Shown: piece by piece, positions 5,566 to 6,127 of the stretch
Position numbering within the stretch: position 1 is the stretch's first letter
Layout: every line of letters starts with the position of its first letter
Assembly: GCA_007130265.1 (NCBI GenBank)
Contig: SLST01000166.1
Span: 1-6,127, forward strand
Source of the DNA: Spirochaetales bacterium
Lineage (GTDB): Bacteria; Spirochaetota; Spirochaetia; DSM-27196; SLST01
Length of the DNA stretch: 6,127 bases
Reading direction: 5' to 3'
The notes under the pieces: model-generated
Databases searched by the model: none
What the model saw: only the letters and a program-made list of their open reading frames with translations
Told to the model about the DNA's origin: nothing
Program-made: the position numbers and the translations under genes

Positions 5566-6127
5566 ATGAGCAGGTCTGTAACCGGTGCGCAAGGCCGACC
5601 CTACTACGGCTACACGATCGTGGCATCGAGCTTCGTAATCCAGGGCACGATCGTGGGAGCCATCTTCACCTATGGGGTGTTCTTTGACGTGCTACACACC
5701 GAACTCGGCTGGTCGCGCGCAGTGATATCGGCTGGGTCGTCTCTTACCTCGCTCGTCATGGGATTGGGTGCGATGATCTTCGGAGGGCTCACCGACGCGA
5801 CCGGCCCGCGGCGCATCCTGGGCGTGGCGGCGATCGCGCTCTCGTTCGGCTATCTGCTCATGTCACGGATAAGCGCACCGTGGCACCTCTTCGTCGCCTA
5901 CCCTGTGTTTGTCGGGATCGCCTTTGGCACCCACGATGTGGTAACTCTGTCCACGGTTGCGAGATGGTTCGAAAGCAGACGCGGGCGGATGTCCGCGATC
6001 GTAAAGGCTGGAACGGGGACCGGCCAGGTGATAGGACCTGCCGCAGCGGCGGCGCTCATCGACGCCCGCACCCCCCACAGCCTGCCAACGCCACTGCTGC
6101 CGGATGCTCTCCAGCCCATGCAGCCTC
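5566..6127 (+). CDS. MFS transporter, oxalate/formate antiporter-MCT type (5' part)
   Basis: The frame is open from ATG 5566 to the right edge (187 codons). Helix 1 spans about 15-40 (YYGYTIVASSFVI...GVFF), followed by ELGWSRAVISAGSSL (46-60), a hallmark of the monocarboxylate/oxalate-formate branch. The MFS loop motif GGLTDATGPRRIL lies at 73-85. Helices 3 and 4 lie at about 86-101 and 107-130, then the motif RWFESRRGRMSAI (133-145), then helix 5 (AGTGTGQVIGPAAAAALI, 148-165). Probable role: proton- or anion-coupled uptake or exchange of an organic acid. From residue 166 on, the translation (DARTPHSLPTPLLPDALQP) is no longer MFS-like: the usual GWRxAY followed by helix 6 is missing. So the gene may be interrupted, frameshifted or misassembled near 6066. 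The ATG has no Shine-Dalgarno sequence but a -10 box close by. Confidence 0.8.
   Translation, partial: MSRSVTGAQGRPYYGYTIVASSFVIQGTIVGAIFTYGVFFDVLHTELGWSRAVISAGSSLTSLVMGLGAMIFGGLTDATGPRRILGVAAIALSFGYLLMSRISAPWHLFVAYPVFVGIAFGTHDVVTLSTVARWFESRRGRMSAIVKAGTGTGQVIGPAAAAALIDARTPHSLPTPLLPDALQPMQP

Noticed and set aside
1..6127. tRNA, rRNA, CRISPR array, insertion-sequence ends or phage att sites
   Set aside because: No cloverleaf-like segments, no regularly spaced repeats and no paired terminal inverted repeats or transposase motifs were found by eye.

Overview
This window is GC-rich bacterial DNA (judged by eye, not computed). It has clear GGAGG-type ribosome binding sites, several GTG/TTG starts and short AT-rich islands at promoters. 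The lineage is not certain. An LplB-type sugar permease, split COG0701 permeases and a PF01637-type ATPase would suit a high-GC spirochaete, a Firmicutes-type anaerobe or a relative, but this is a weak inference.

Layout. (1) 1-508, minus: the 5' part of a carbohydrate ABC transporter permease (LplB type), with a TTG start, a promoter and a perfect 9-bp inverted repeat across the -35 box. (2) 582-836, plus: a decayed fragment resembling the C-terminal end of a GH38 alpha-mannosidase, ended by a stop codon where the reading frame would naturally continue. (3) 863-3107, minus: a two-gene unit of a PF01637-type ATPase with a C-terminal winged helix followed by a CPBP (CAAX-type) membrane protease. 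Its AT-rich upstream region carries three copies of a TTATG(G/A)TA-like element. (4) 3160-5272, minus: a metal/metalloid-type permease locus. One full-length COG0701/PF03773 permease with a CSC motif is intact. Upstream of it lie a broken thioredoxin-like gene (frameshift inside the CxxC motif plus an internal TAG) and remnants of two half-size permeases. (5) 5273-5526: no recognisable gene. (6) 5527-end, plus: the first 187 codons of an MFS transporter that appears to be made from a leaderless or nearly leaderless mRNA. Its last 20 or so codons do not look like the family.

How it fits together. The permease block reads as a redox/permease detoxification cluster in decay. The half-permease pair and the small thioredoxin are broken, while the fused permease remains under a promoter that overlaps a palindrome. 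The ATPase-CPBP pair is the most plausible candidate for an uncharacterised functional system. The window also mixes live transport genes with at least four broken or truncated genes, which suggests a recombining accessory region or, less interestingly, a draft assembly with indel errors.
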